DNA from: Mesostigma viride
Lineage: Eukaryota > Streptophyta > Mesostigmatophyceae > Mesostigmatales > Mesostigmataceae
Assembly (NCBI GenBank): GCA_009746045.1
Contig: RPFO01001786.1
Span: 1 to 53,317 of the forward strand
Length of the DNA stretch: 53,317 nucleotides
Reading direction: 5' to 3'
Made by a program: the position numbers and the translations under genes. Below the pieces are notes generated by a model that saw nothing but the letters and a program-made list of their open reading frames with translations, did no database searches and was not told where the DNA came from. Shown piece by piece: positions 16,205 to 24,588 of this stretch (position 1 is the stretch's first letter; each line of letters opens with the position of its first letter).

Positions 16205-16896
16205 ACACGTTCAGCCACAGCCTCCTCGACCCCGTGTTTCAGGCCATGCCCGGGTACGTGAAGGGCGACATGTCCGACCTGATCGATATGGAGTGGTATA
16301 ATGCTTGCCTGAGTTACCTCCGAACGCTGGGCCGGTTGGACTTTATCATCGTGATGGATTACACGTACAACGGGGCGTCGTTCACGAACGGGAACGGGGC
16401 GATGAATCTTCAGAGGCAAAGAGAGATCGATATCGAGGACGAGAAAGACGGCTACGTGAAGCCGCTGTCCAAGTACGTCGATCCTCTTTGGCCGGCCGTG
16501 GTTCGTTTGTGCGAACGCGGATTGAACGGAAGGCCTTTCGACAAGCTCGACGCCGGCGACCTCTTTCGCAAACGGCCGGACGTGCAGGGACTGCGCGCCG
16601 CTCTGGCGAGTCACCTGTCGGCGCGCGCGCAGGACAAAGAGGTCGAGACGCCGGTTGGCAAACCACTCGCCGAGGAGCTCGCGGCGTTGTCGAGCTGGGA
16701 GCAGGTGGTCCGAAAGATCGCCACACTGGACCATCGGTTCATGGACATCCTGTACCTGTTGTCGAAGTGGATCTACAGCCACCTGGATCTTTCTTTCAAG
16801 AAGAACTACGTCCTGACGACGTACGCGGAGGAGCTGGCGAGGATCCTGCGAGAAGCGCCGCCCGTTGGCGAGAGATGGTGGTGTACAGGGGGGTGA
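16171..16896 (+). CDS. ADP-ribosyltransferase-type gene, middle piece
   Basis: About 240 residues of mostly helical sequence with no catalytic motif of its own; the first in-frame ATG is at 16246. It appears to be the N-terminal accessory domain of the transferase that follows. At 16871-16876 (GAGAGA-like repeat) the frame changes by two bases and the last few residues here (WWCTGG) lose coding character. No family recognised for this part. Confidence 0.55.
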   Translation, partial: PIKWTPRKLEIDTFSHSLLDPVFQAMPGYVKGDMSDLIDMEWYNACLSYLRTLGRLDFIIVMDYTYNGASFTNGNGAMNLQRQREIDIEDEKDGYVKPLSKYVDPLWPAVVRLCERGLNGRPFDKLDAGDLFRKRPDVQGLRAALASHLSARAQDKEVETPVGKPLAEELAALSSWEQVVRKIATLDHRFMDILYLLSKWIYSHLDLSFKKNYVLTTYAEELARILREAPPVGERWWCTGG

Positions 16897-17696
16897 CGAA
16901 CGAGTACTACATGCCGAGGAAGGGGACCCGGGACGTGTTTCAGAACCCTTACCCCGTCTCTGTTTCGATCGACCCCTCCGTGGCGGTCAAATTCCTGTAC
17001 GACGAGTACTTCACCGCCAGCCAGTTCGACAAGACGAGGGATTGTTGCATCAAGGTCATCCACGTGCTGCCCGGGACGCCGGCCCTCTGCCTCTGGCCGA
17101 TCGGCGGCCACGAGGACCAGAAGGAGATCGTCCTCCCGCCCGGGACGAACTATCTCATAAAGTCCCATCGTCTGCGTAATATCGTGGTGGAAGTCCCCAC
17201 TTTCACGCAAGGGAAGGCGGTGAGGGGCGAGGTGTGTTGGGACGAGATGGTGAAGCGCAAAGCCCGCGACCCGAAGTACGAAAAGATGTTCCCGAGGAAA
17301 TGGGTGACGGAGATTTACGTGGACGGGACGGCCGCCGCGATCCGTTCGCGGTCGACACGCGATCCTCAGACGTGGAGATCCAACGCCTCGAAAGCCTTGA
17401 AAAACGTCCCGTGGGAGACGCTGGGATCGACCCCCGTTTCGGATGGCAACGCGCTCGGATTGTTCTTGGCGAATTGCAACGTGGCGGTCAAAACGGGCGT
17501 GTGGACTCCTGTTTCGAGACAGATACGGTCCATGAAGAGCAGCGGGGTGATAGGGTTGGACACGGAGAATTCGTTGCTTACGTTCGTGGACACGTGGTTC
17601 AAACCTGTCGGACAGGCCGGGCTCTCGGCGAGGGAGCAGATGCGGTCTCTGGTGGAGAAGATATCGTCTATCGTTCCACTGCCGTCTCACAAGTAG
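16875..17696 (+). CDS. Putative mono-ADP-ribosyltransferase domain
   Basis: Counting from ATG 16875, VVYRGV places an arginine at residue 5, PVSVSIDP a Ser-x-Ser at 29-31 and HEDQKEIVLPPG a Gln-x-Glu at 82-84. This R / S-x-S / (E or Q)-x-E order with LPPGT after it is the signature of R-S-E class ADP-ribosyltransferases, which transfer ADP-ribose from NAD to proteins. Q-x-E rather than E-x-E would by family knowledge point away from arginine as the acceptor. About 170 further residues follow without a known motif. No signal peptide, so a target inside the host cell is inferred. Confidence 0.65.
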   Translation: MVVYRGVTNEYYMPRKGTRDVFQNPYPVSVSIDPSVAVKFLYDEYFTASQFDKTRDCCIKVIHVLPGTPALCLWPIGGHEDQKEIVLPPGTNYLIKSHRLRNIVVEVPTFTQGKAVRGEVCWDEMVKRKARDPKYEKMFPRKWVTEIYVDGTAAAIRSRSTRDPQTWRSNASKALKNVPWETLGSTPVSDGNALGLFLANCNVAVKTGVWTPVSRQIRSMKSSGVIGLDTENSLLTFVDTWFKPVGQAGLSAREQMRSLVEKISSIVPLPSHK

Positions 17697-17701
17697 AGTC
17701 G

Positions 17702-17867
17702 GTACGGAATTTCTGACCTCTTGTCTACTCGGTAGTACCTTCCACTGCCACTTGTCCTACGTGGTACGGAATTCCATAATCCGTTCGTACGGGTGAGGTC
17801 CCGCACTAGTATTTTTTTTTAGGCCGATTAAGTTATTTTTTTGGGAAAGGGAAAGAGGGAGAGAGAG
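17702..17867 (+). repeat. Direct repeat, copy 1
   Basis: A block of about 165 bases starting GTACGGAATT and ending in a GA-rich tract, repeated 197 bases downstream. Contains ACTAGT at 17805-17810 followed by a T run, and the 27-base core 17786-17812 that recurs inverted at 18136 and 18400. Confidence 0.8.
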
Positions 17868-17898
17868 AGACGGGTCGACCGCCTCGGAGCAGACGCAT

Positions 17899-18067
17899 GT
17901 ACGGAATTCTCGACCTCTTGTCTACTCGGTAGTACCTTCCACTGTAAATGGTCGTACATGGTACGGAATTCAAGAATCCGTTCGTACGGGTGAGGTCCCG
18001 CACTAGTATTTTTTTTTAGGTTGATTAAGTTATTTTTTTGGGAAAGGGAAAGAGAGAAAGAGAGACA
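17899..18067 (+). repeat. Direct repeat, copy 2
   Basis: Second copy of the 17702 block at a constant offset of 197 bases, with scattered substitutions mainly in its middle third. Core at 17983-18009. Confidence 0.8.
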
Positions 18068-18106
18068 GACCATCGAGTACACGCTGGCTGTCAAAATCCC
18101 GGCCAA

Positions 18107-18162
18107 GAAATTCTTTTTGTTTCTGACTTTTAAGAATACTAGTGCAGGACCTCACCCGTACG
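18107..18162 (-). repeat. Inverted partial copy 1 of the repeat core
   Basis: 18136-18162 is the reverse complement of the 27-base core at 17983-18009 with one mismatch. It is preceded by a T-rich stretch (AATTCTTTTTGTTT). With copy 2 it could form a long stem. Confidence 0.75.
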
Positions 18163-18366
18163 AACGGATACAGTGTTTCCGTACAGCAAATGAATCTAAT
18201 AACTGGATGTAAGAAGCAAGCATAACGAGGTCGACAAATTCCGTACCTTCGGCTGCTGAGTGTGTCGCGGACCCGTACCCATGAAGACGAAGAAGTGCAA
18301 GGACTTTGATGTGCGACCTTCGGGCCCCACATCAACCCCCGGCACATCTTCGGCGTCTTGTACGAG

Positions 18367-18426
18367 CCAGAAAATTCTTTTTGTTTTGGTGTTTTCAGAA
18401 TACTAGTGCGGGACCTCACCCGTACG
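18367..18426 (-). repeat. Inverted partial copy 2 of the repeat core
   Basis: 18400-18426 is the exact reverse complement of the core at 17786-17812 as far as I can read, preceded by the same AATTCTTTTTGTTT stretch as at 18107. Confidence 0.75.
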
Positions 18427-18543
18427 TACGGCTTCGAGGATTCCGTACCGCCAAACCCAATACAGATACGACGCTACTACTGGTACTACAGAGGTCTCCG
18501 ATTTCCGTACGTGGTGGTGGTACGGACTGTCGTGACCCGTACC

Positions 18544-18894
18544 TCATCCTATGATGGCGACGATGAGCATCGTGCTCGCCGCGATGATCCTCATCGCCTT
18601 CGTCGCCTCCCGCTGGACCAACACCTCGTCGCTGCCCGGCTTTGTGATGGAGTTGGGCCTGCCGTATATCAGGGTGTGGACGACGTCCAAGAATCTGTAG
18701 CTCTTGGGCTTGATGATGGAGAGGATGGCGACCGCCACGAGGACGATGGCCAACTTCGCGAAAAGAACGGGCTTGTACAGCAACGCCACGATCCTGGACC
18801 CCCACCCTCGGTCACCTGCAATAAACCCAGCTTGTGCCGCGGCGTTGACTGGGTCCGAGGCTTGTTGCCGCAGTGGGTTGGCACCATCCGCCAT
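18544..18894 (-). CDS. Two-span membrane protein (116 aa)
   Basis: I take ATG 18894 (MADGANPLRQQ); a longer frame exists only with a GTG start. Hydrophobic segments near residues 38-62 (LLYKPVLFAKLAIVLVAVAI) and at the extreme C-terminus. A TATATATA at 18951-18958 lies about 60 bases upstream. First of three leftward membrane genes in a row. Confidence 0.6.
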   Translation of the reverse strand: MADGANPLRQQASDPVNAAAQAGFIAGDRGWGSRIVALLYKPVLFAKLAIVLVAVAILSIIKPKSYRFLDVVHTLIYGRPNSITKPGSDEVLVQREATKAMRIIAASTMLIVAIIG

Positions 18895-18968
18895 TTGTCC
18901 CACATCCGTAAAGGGTATTTCGTAAGGAATCACTCTGTTGCCATCCCGGCTATATATACTCGCGTAGA

Positions 18969-19223
18969 TTAGAATACGGACATCAGGATCACGTTGGCCA
19001 CGGCCGTCCACTGCATCGCGGGCGTCACCACCATATCCTTCTTATCCTCCGCGGGCCTCCCGAACCCCGCGAAGAAGAACGCGTCCTTCACGGACGGTTG
19101 CGACCCCTCGTTCGCCCGGCGACTCAGCATGTAGATGATCCCCACGCTCAGGCCGAAGATCGCCACCTTGACAAAGTTCATGAACCGGAACAGGTCGTTG
19201 CGGAAGTTGCCAAAGTAGGTCAT
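18969..19223 (-). CDS. Two-span membrane protein (84 aa)
   Basis: ATG 19223. Segments near residues 16-34 (FVKVAIFGLSVGIIYMLSRR) and at the C-terminus (TAVANVILMSV). Between them is a glycine and charge-rich loop. Probably a viral membrane component; no family recognised. Confidence 0.6.
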   Translation of the reverse strand: MTYFGNFRNDLFRFMNFVKVAIFGLSVGIIYMLSRRANEGSQPSVKDAFFFAGFGRPAEDKKDMVVTPAMQWTAVANVILMSVF

Positions 19224-19250
19224 GATTCATACAGTATGCGCGAGTCTTTT

Positions 19251-19604
19251 TTACACCGTTATGGCCACCACCCACGCGGCGTACATCACGGCCGCGATAA
19301 TGAGTACGTTGAGATACGCCATGAAGCTCTTCGAAAACAACACCCCGGTCTTCATCCACGTGTCAAAAAACGCCAAACCAACAGCAAGAAAGGCGGGAAT
19401 GCTGCTAAACTTCAGCTGCTTAATACGATACTCGCGGTCAACGGATTTGGCACGCGACTTTATCATAGAGGCGATCATGGGGAACGAGGCCACCATAATG
19501 CAAGTGGCCAGGTTGGTACGGAAGGCAAACGTCAGGTCACTGAGAAAGTCATTTGGGGTAGCAAACTTCTGAAGGGACGCAATGGCGTCGGCGGCGTACG
19601 ACAT
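19251..19604 (-). CDS. Multi-span membrane protein (117 aa)
   Basis: I take ATG 19604 (MSYAADAIASL), just after GTATAC on the coding strand; a longer non-ATG form would run into the lipase gene. Three hydrophobic segments: near 29-48, 67-82 and 94-114. Divergent from the lipase gene, with starts 55 bases apart. Confidence 0.6.
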   Translation of the reverse strand: MSYAADAIASLQKFATPNDFLSDLTFAFRTNLATCIMVASFPMIASMIKSRAKSVDREYRIKQLKFSSIPAFLAVGLAFFDTWMKTGVLFSKSFMAYLNVLIIAAVMYAAWVVAITV

Positions 19605-19659
19605 GATAGTAGTATACAGTTTATCCCGCGAAAAAAAAAATCGGACCGATGGAAGGGGA

Positions 19660-20376
19660 ATGGACTCGGCTCTCCTGAAACTCATGCGCGACTACGCCTT
19701 CATGTCCATGGCCGTCTACATCCCGGGCGTGCGCCCCGAATCCTGGCACATGCTCGACTGGGAACACGGGGGCCGGGGCGCGCTCGTCACCATCCCCAGC
19801 AAAAAGAAACAAGTGGTCGTCATCCGAGGGTCCGACCCCACCTCCTTCGACAACTACCGCCGCAACTTCGACTGGTCGCTCGAGTACCACCCGCGAGCCG
19901 CGTGCAGGCTCCACGCAGGGTACGCCGCGGCCGCCGACCGCATGCTCGAAATCGTCCGCCCGCAGCTCCTGGACGGGTACGACCTTCACTTGACCGGCCA
20001 CTCGATGGGCGGGGCGGTCGCCGTCTGCGCCGCCGCACTCATGAAGGGACAGGACGAGCGAGTCACCGTCGTGACCTTCGGACAGCCCCGCGTCACGGAC
20101 CCCGCCGGAGCGAGCCGCGAGAGGAAGTTCGATTACTGGAGGGTCGAGGACGAGGACGACCCCGTCCCGCACTTCCCGAACCCGCTGACCTTCGCCCACT
20201 TCGGCAACGCGCTCGTGTTCCCCCGGGACCGCGCGCGATGGCTGGGCCTGTCGGCCCACCTGGTGTACGACAACCGACCCGCCCCAGCAGGGTACCTGGG
20301 CCGTCTGAACGCCGCCGTGGACGGAACGGCGCCCTTTCGTGTCGAGTGGGAGTCGGAGCGCGCCCAGGGGGAGTAA
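19660..20376 (+). CDS. Class 3 lipase-like alpha/beta hydrolase
   Basis: 238 residues. The nucleophile elbow GHSMGGA puts the catalytic serine at residue 115; an acidic loop (EDEDDPVPH, 163-171) and His200 in SAHLVYD fill the Asp and His places of a lipase_3 triad. VVIRGSDP at 53-60 matches the oxyanion strand. No signal peptide, so it would act within the cell or from the virion on membrane or storage lipids. Start ATG 19660 follows an A9 run. The length is a minimal catalytic domain. Confidence 0.85.
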   Translation: MDSALLKLMRDYAFMSMAVYIPGVRPESWHMLDWEHGGRGALVTIPSKKKQVVVIRGSDPTSFDNYRRNFDWSLEYHPRAACRLHAGYAAAADRMLEIVRPQLLDGYDLHLTGHSMGGAVAVCAAALMKGQDERVTVVTFGQPRVTDPAGASRERKFDYWRVEDEDDPVPHFPNPLTFAHFGNALVFPRDRARWLGLSAHLVYDNRPAPAGYLGRLNAAVDGTAPFRVEWESERAQGE

Positions 20377-20414
20377 TTTTTCGCCGGTATAAGTAGTGTG
20401 TACAGATCCCGCCC

Positions 20415-20750
20415 ATGTCGTCCGGCAAGAAGGGAGGATACGATTGGTTCGAGGACCTGGTCAACTCCCAACACGGCAGCAAGAACGTGAAGACGTCCAA
20501 ATCGCTCGCCCCATCGACCGTCGTTCGTCACGTGGGCAGCTCGGACGATGAGGAAGAGGAGTACGAAGATACGGGGTTCGAGGAGGAGAAGAAAGCCCCC
20601 GTGGGGCCAGCGCCTTCCAAGGAGAGAGAGGAGAAGAGGCAGGCGGACGACCGAGACGATAGCGTGAAGAGGTACGTCCGCACCACGTACCGCACGGATC
20701 CCTCCTCGGTGCGTCACCCGGGGCTAAAAGATGTTCTCGTGCGTAAGTAG
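20415..20750 (+). CDS. Acidic hydrophilic protein (111 aa)
   Basis: ATG 20415, with TATAAG at 20388-20393 upstream. Central acidic run (SSDDEEEEYEDTGFEEEKK) and a charged C-terminus suggest disorder and possible phosphorylation. It ends within the start region of the next gene. No family recognised. Confidence 0.6.
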   Translation: MSSGKKGGYDWFEDLVNSQHGSKNVKTSKSLAPSTVVRHVGSSDDEEEEYEDTGFEEEKKAPVGPAPSKEREEKRQADDRDDSVKRYVRTTYRTDPSSVRHPGLKDVLVRK

Positions 20751-21582
20751 CCCGGCCATGAAGACGACGCGAGACCACAGCGGAGTGGCGGCGTTGCTCT
20801 CCTTCTTCCTGCCTCTGCTGACGCTGGTCACGAGGCTGTACAACTGGATCGTCCGCTCGAACCCCTTCCAATCGGTCCCCTGTGATGACGAACGCGTTAC
20901 CGTACAGAGAGCCTACGTGTCCGACCGCAACGACTGGTTCCACGTGGGACGCGAACTAGCCGGGTATTTAAACGACCACGGGGGCGTCATGACGGAGCTT
21001 CCCCCTCGCGACGTCCTTCGCGCGTGCGATTGCGAGCTGCTCGCCGACGACATAGCCGAGCACAAGGTCAGTCTCGCGGTGGAGTTTTCCGTGGGAAAGG
21101 CGCACTACGCGGTGACGTACTCTCTCGACGGCCCCGTGACCTTTCCCCCCCTGTGGCTTACGAGGGTGGGAGACGAAGACCCCCTTCCGCGACTTGCGTT
21201 CCAGCGAGGCGCGCTTTCTTCGGTGGTGTTATCCGCAATCCTCACGGACGACGAGGGGCGCGAGACGGACGTGACCACGGACGTGGTGGCGTGTCAAGGT
21301 CCCGACAAGGACTTCTACGAGTTCGCCGGGGTGCCCCAGTACGCCTGGTGCGTGATCAGGTACCTCGAGATCAAGCATCAGAACCGTCAAGCCCTGCGTC
21401 TGATAGGGAAGAGGCCGACGTGTGGCGTGGTCCACCCTCGCCTGGCGGTCTCCGAGGACGGGGAGGACTGCCTCGAGTACGTGTCGGATAGCTCTCCCGA
21501 GCCCAAGAGGTCGCTGCGACTCATATTCGGGGACGGGGACGCGGTGGAGTACACGAACGCGGACAAGAAAGTGATCGACTGA
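20731..21582 (+). CDS. N-anchored hypothetical protein (283 aa)
   Basis: Two starts are possible: ATG 20731, overlapping the upstream gene by 20 bases, or ATG 20758, which avoids the overlap and which I find equally likely. A transmembrane segment (VAALLSFFLPLLTLVTRLYN) lies within the first 45 residues. The remaining 235 residues are a soluble domain rich in beta-type sequence, with six cysteines. Possibly an envelope protein; no family recognised. Confidence 0.6.
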   Translation: MFSCVSSPAMKTTRDHSGVAALLSFFLPLLTLVTRLYNWIVRSNPFQSVPCDDERVTVQRAYVSDRNDWFHVGRELAGYLNDHGGVMTELPPRDVLRACDCELLADDIAEHKVSLAVEFSVGKAHYAVTYSLDGPVTFPPLWLTRVGDEDPLPRLAFQRGALSSVVLSAILTDDEGRETDVTTDVVACQGPDKDFYEFAGVPQYAWCVIRYLEIKHQNRQALRLIGKRPTCGVVHPRLAVSEDGEDCLEYVSDSSPEPKRSLRLIFGDGDAVEYTNADKKVID

Positions 21583-21598
21583 GGACCGAGACGTGCGC

Positions 21599-22359
21599 AT
21601 GGCGGACGACGAAGCCGGACCGGGGTTCTCCTTCGACGAGGTCAACGATGTCCAGGACCGCCACGTGTCCTATACGATGCCCTACCGCGTGCTGCGTGCC
21701 GCGCCTCTCCTGTCCTTGCTCGACAAATCCGGGCACTCCACGTGGCCAGAAAAGACGGACGTCTGTTGCTGGCACTGCTGCCACCCGTTCTCCAACGTTC
21801 CCGCCCCCTACCGGTCAAGTACAAGGAGGGCAAGGGCTTCCTCGTGAAGGGTGTGTTCTGCAGTTTCGCGTGTGCCAAGGCGTACAATCTAGAGTCTTCG
21901 TGTTCCCTGAAAGAGGTTCGTAACACGTGGTTGTTCCATATGACGTTCAAGTTATGGAAAGCGAATCCCAAGGTGTCTGGGGCGTCGTTCCCCGGTATAC
22001 GGGCGGCGCCCCCGAGGACCTTTCTGAAGATGTTCGGAGGGGACATGACCATAGAAGAGTTTAGGAACCCGGACCCCGTGGAGCTGCACCGATTGCTAGA
22101 CCCGCCGTTCTCGATGGAGGTGATTCAGCAAGTCCACTGCGTCTACGCCATCAACGAGAAGGACCGGTCCATGAAGAGGAGCGCCATCGTCCGCGAGCCG
22201 ACGGTCCGCGAGGTAGACCCGAAGAGGAGGGAGTCCGACCCCCCCAAACTCGCTCTGAAGAGGAGCAGGGCCACGGCCGACCCGAAGAACAGTCTAGACA
22301 AGTTCTTAGGCATCAAACGCACCAAGTCGCGAGTTCCTACGGTTGCAATGGAGACGTGA
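21599..22359 (+). CDS. VLTF2-like FCS zinc-finger transcription factor (frame break)
   Basis: Starts at ATG 21599 (MADDEAG). A first zinc half-site CCWHCCHPF is in the first frame, and the second half GVFCSFACAKAYN in the next. Together these make the MYM/FCS-type finger of nucleocytoplasmic virus late transcription factors related to poxvirus A1 (VLTF2). The switch is at the C5 run 21804-21808, where one more C would join the frames to give about 253 residues. The basic C-terminal 60 residues look like a DNA-binding or nuclear tail. It would help activate late viral genes; this is by family, not shown here. Confidence 0.7.
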
Positions 22360-22398
22360 AAAAATAATATCTTTATTAATGAATATACACACATTCTA

Positions 22399-22557
22399 AT
22401 GGCACGCAAGAGAGTCGGACGAGCGAAAGGCGCGGCCGCCGTCAACAAGAACCCGTGGCTGCGTCACGTCTACCACGTGAAGGCCAGTCATAAGGGGATG
22501 AAGTACGGAGACGTCCTGCGTCTGGCCGCCAAGTCCTACAAAAGTAGACAGAACTAG
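22399..22557 (+). CDS. Small basic protein conserved in large DNA viruses (52 aa)
   Basis: ATG 22399 to TAG 22557. Begins MARKRVGRAKG, then has a helix with NPWLRHVYHVK and MKYGDVLRLAAKSYK. The 'NPWlrHV..yk..h.gmkYgdvLk.A...Yk' layout occurs in tiny HMG/YABBY-like proteins of algal and amoebal giant viruses, so DNA binding is likely. Upstream is A/T-rich with CTTTATTAATG. Confidence 0.65.
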   Translation: MARKRVGRAKGAAAVNKNPWLRHVYHVKASHKGMKYGDVLRLAAKSYKSRQN

Positions 22558-22561
22558 AACT

Positions 22562-23706
22562 CTAGAGAGCGTCATAGTCGATCCCAATCTTCCGGATCAT
22601 GGCAAAGTCCACCTCCGTGAGGTGGTAGAACCGCAGCCGCGCCTGCGAGGAAGTCCGGGCGGTGCGAGAAGGCTGCACCCTCGTGGGCTGGACCGAGGGC
22701 CTGCCCACCCACCACTCAGGCCACGAGCCCGTGGTCGCCCGCGTGTTGTGGGCCTTGAGGAACTTGAGAAGCCCCTTGGCCTTCTGGATCATCTTCGCCT
22801 TGGTCTGCACCTGCTCGGCCACGCTGCGGCGTAACTTGGCGTCCATGTCGATGTGGTAGGACTCCCCGTAGTCCCACACGATCTCCTCGCCTGGGTAGAT
22901 GTGCCGGATGGCACGCAGCCCGTCGCCAAGGAACACGCAGTTGGGCTCCTCCTTGCTGCCGTGGGGGTCGTTGGCCATGTGCGCGTAGAAGGCCGGGTAC
23001 TTCATCCCTTGAGTCTCGATAGCAGGCGGTTGCCCCCCGTCCACCTGCACGCCGTTCAAATCGATGAGCATGTCGGCGTGATCGAGGCACTCCAACAATG
23101 TGTTGCGAACCCACGTGTAAAGGATTTCTGGTGACTCGATCGCCATGATGTCCATCGCACTGTTGCAGCATTGCTGGAACTCCTCGTTGGAGAACGACAT
23201 GCGCTCAAACGCCTCCCACTCAGCGTCGTCGCCCTGCGGCCCAATGGTGCGACCCACGTATGTCGCAAACGCCTGCCCCCTGGCGATGAACCGGTCCGCG
23301 TACAGCCCCGCCCCGCTGTACCCCATGCCGGCGAGCAGCTTGCTCTCTGCGACTCGCAGCCACGGAACCGTGGCGCCGTTGCGGAGGACCGCCTTCACGA
23401 GGACGTTGCCGTTGGCTTCTTCTTCGTGCACGACGCGAGAGGGGCGTCCATAGGCGTCTCGGCTTGGGACTCAGGGACACCGGGGGCGCCTCGTATGGAG
23501 CACAAGAAGTTGTACACCTGGATGGCGAGGAGCCGCTCTTCGAAGGAGCTTTCGTAGGACAGCGGCAGTGCGTTGGCGTGGTTCGCTCGCAGCTCGGCGA
23601 CATTGACGTTGTCAGGCACGAAGAAGGCCGGCGGGCGTGGATAAACGGGAGGCGCTTTGCCGAAATACCGTGCGGGTTGTCGTTTGTATGCGGAAAATTC
23701 CGCCAT
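22562..23706 (-). CDS. SET-domain protein with N-terminal extension (frame break)
   Basis: The SET part lies in the frame ending at 22562: GAGLYADRFIARGQ with YVG after it, then a core with AHMANDPHG and EEPNCVFL, and IYPGEEIVWDYGESY at the SAM and lysine channel. It is preceded in another frame by about 100 residues from ATG 23706 (MAEFSAYKRQ). The change of frame is near 23420-23450, and I infer one gene of about 380 residues. SET proteins methylate lysines of histones or other proteins. A TATATA at 23763-23768 lies about 60 bases upstream of ATG 23706. Confidence 0.75.
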
Positions 23707-23762
23707 GGTTTCGTTGTGGAGGCGTCGTGAGAAGAGACCTCGGGGAGGGGAGGGCCTTCGTT

Positions 23763-23768
23763 TATATA
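23763..23768 (-). promoter_or_regulatory. TATA-like element upstream of the SET gene
   Basis: TATATA within TTTATATACT, about 57 bases before ATG 23706 on the minus strand. The 23707-23995 interval otherwise contains no gene that I can support. Confidence 0.4.
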
Positions 23769-23995
23769 CTTTTTGGGAGACGAACCACGACCACGCAAAG
23801 TTCCGGCCGTTACGGCGCGTGCCGGGCACCCGCTCGACCCTAAGGACTCCGAAAAGTCGGTACGGCCGTGGGACGAACGGTCTCGCAACCACACGTTTTT
23901 TCGTCGGCGCTGAGGTGGAAGGTCCTTGGTTTGTCCACGGACACGGGCCGGATTCGGTTTTGATTCGTCACGTGTCGTAATGCCGTACGAAATTA

Positions 23996-24553
23996 ATGTC
24001 ATGTACTTGTACGATGAGTCTAGGCAGGTATCTTCGGTACACGGAGGGCGGCGAAAACGGCGTACGGAGATTCGAATATGACAAGGAATTCTCCAAACAT
24101 GCCGTTCCGGGATTCGCGAGCGCGATCGACACGAATTTCGAAAGGGTACGTCCGGTTCCGAGACCGTTTCAACCGGTATCGGAGTCCGCTGCGAAGGAGT
24201 ACGGAATGGTGGTCCTGCGCAAAGAAGATCTCGAAGCGCTGATCTCGCTGATCGAAGATCTCAAATCAAGATGCGGGGCCGATACGATGTCAGGCGTCCG
24301 TCCACAGAATTCGGCAACCGAGATCTCGAGGCCGTACGAAGGATCTGCCGAATTCGAGGGCCGTACGCAAGATCCGAGGATTCCAGGTGAGCGTCCGTAC
24401 GCCCGTGTGCCGGGAGAGCGTCTGACACCTGGCGACGTAGATATGTCCCTCCCGGCGTATATTCCGGCCGAGTACGACGGAGCCGTACCGAGTACGGTAG
24501 TGTATCCGAATTTCAGATCCGCGCACGGCCCGGGCTGGCTAGGAGGAAACTGA
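23996..24553 (+). CDS. Hypothetical protein with Pro/Glu-rich second half (185 aa)
   Basis: ATG 23996; a second ATG at 24014 (MSLGRYLRY) is the alternative start. A short helical stretch near residues 70-92 (VVLRKEDLEALISLIEDLKS) may be a coiled-coil dimer motif. The remainder is proline, glutamate and arginine rich and probably disordered. No family recognised. Confidence 0.6.
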   Translation: MSCTCTMSLGRYLRYTEGGENGVRRFEYDKEFSKHAVPGFASAIDTNFERVRPVPRPFQPVSESAAKEYGMVVLRKEDLEALISLIEDLKSRCGADTMSGVRPQNSATEISRPYEGSAEFEGRTQDPRIPGERPYARVPGERLTPGDVDMSLPAYIPAEYDGAVPSTVVYPNFRSAHGPGWLGGN

Positions 24554-24588
24554 CGCGCGGCGGCAAAAAAAAATGTCGTATCCATTAT

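Larger units (their letters stand above)
17697..18543. other. Non-coding repeat region, about 850 bases
   Basis: No convincing gene. It contains two tandem direct repeats, two inverted partial copies, T8-T9 runs and purine-rich GGGAAAGGGAAAGAG tracts. The layout suits an origin, a packaging or recombination site, or the remains of a small mobile element; I cannot choose between them from sequence. Confidence 0.7.

Noticed and set aside
16305-16874. Rightward frame upstream of the ADP-ribosyltransferase domain
   Set aside because: It is Arg/Gly-rich and out of frame with the better coding sequence at 16171-16896; the domain's real context is the middle piece.
17702-18426. CRISPR array
   Set aside because: Only two direct copies of about 165 bases with substitutions and two inverted partial copies; no short regular repeats with unique spacers.
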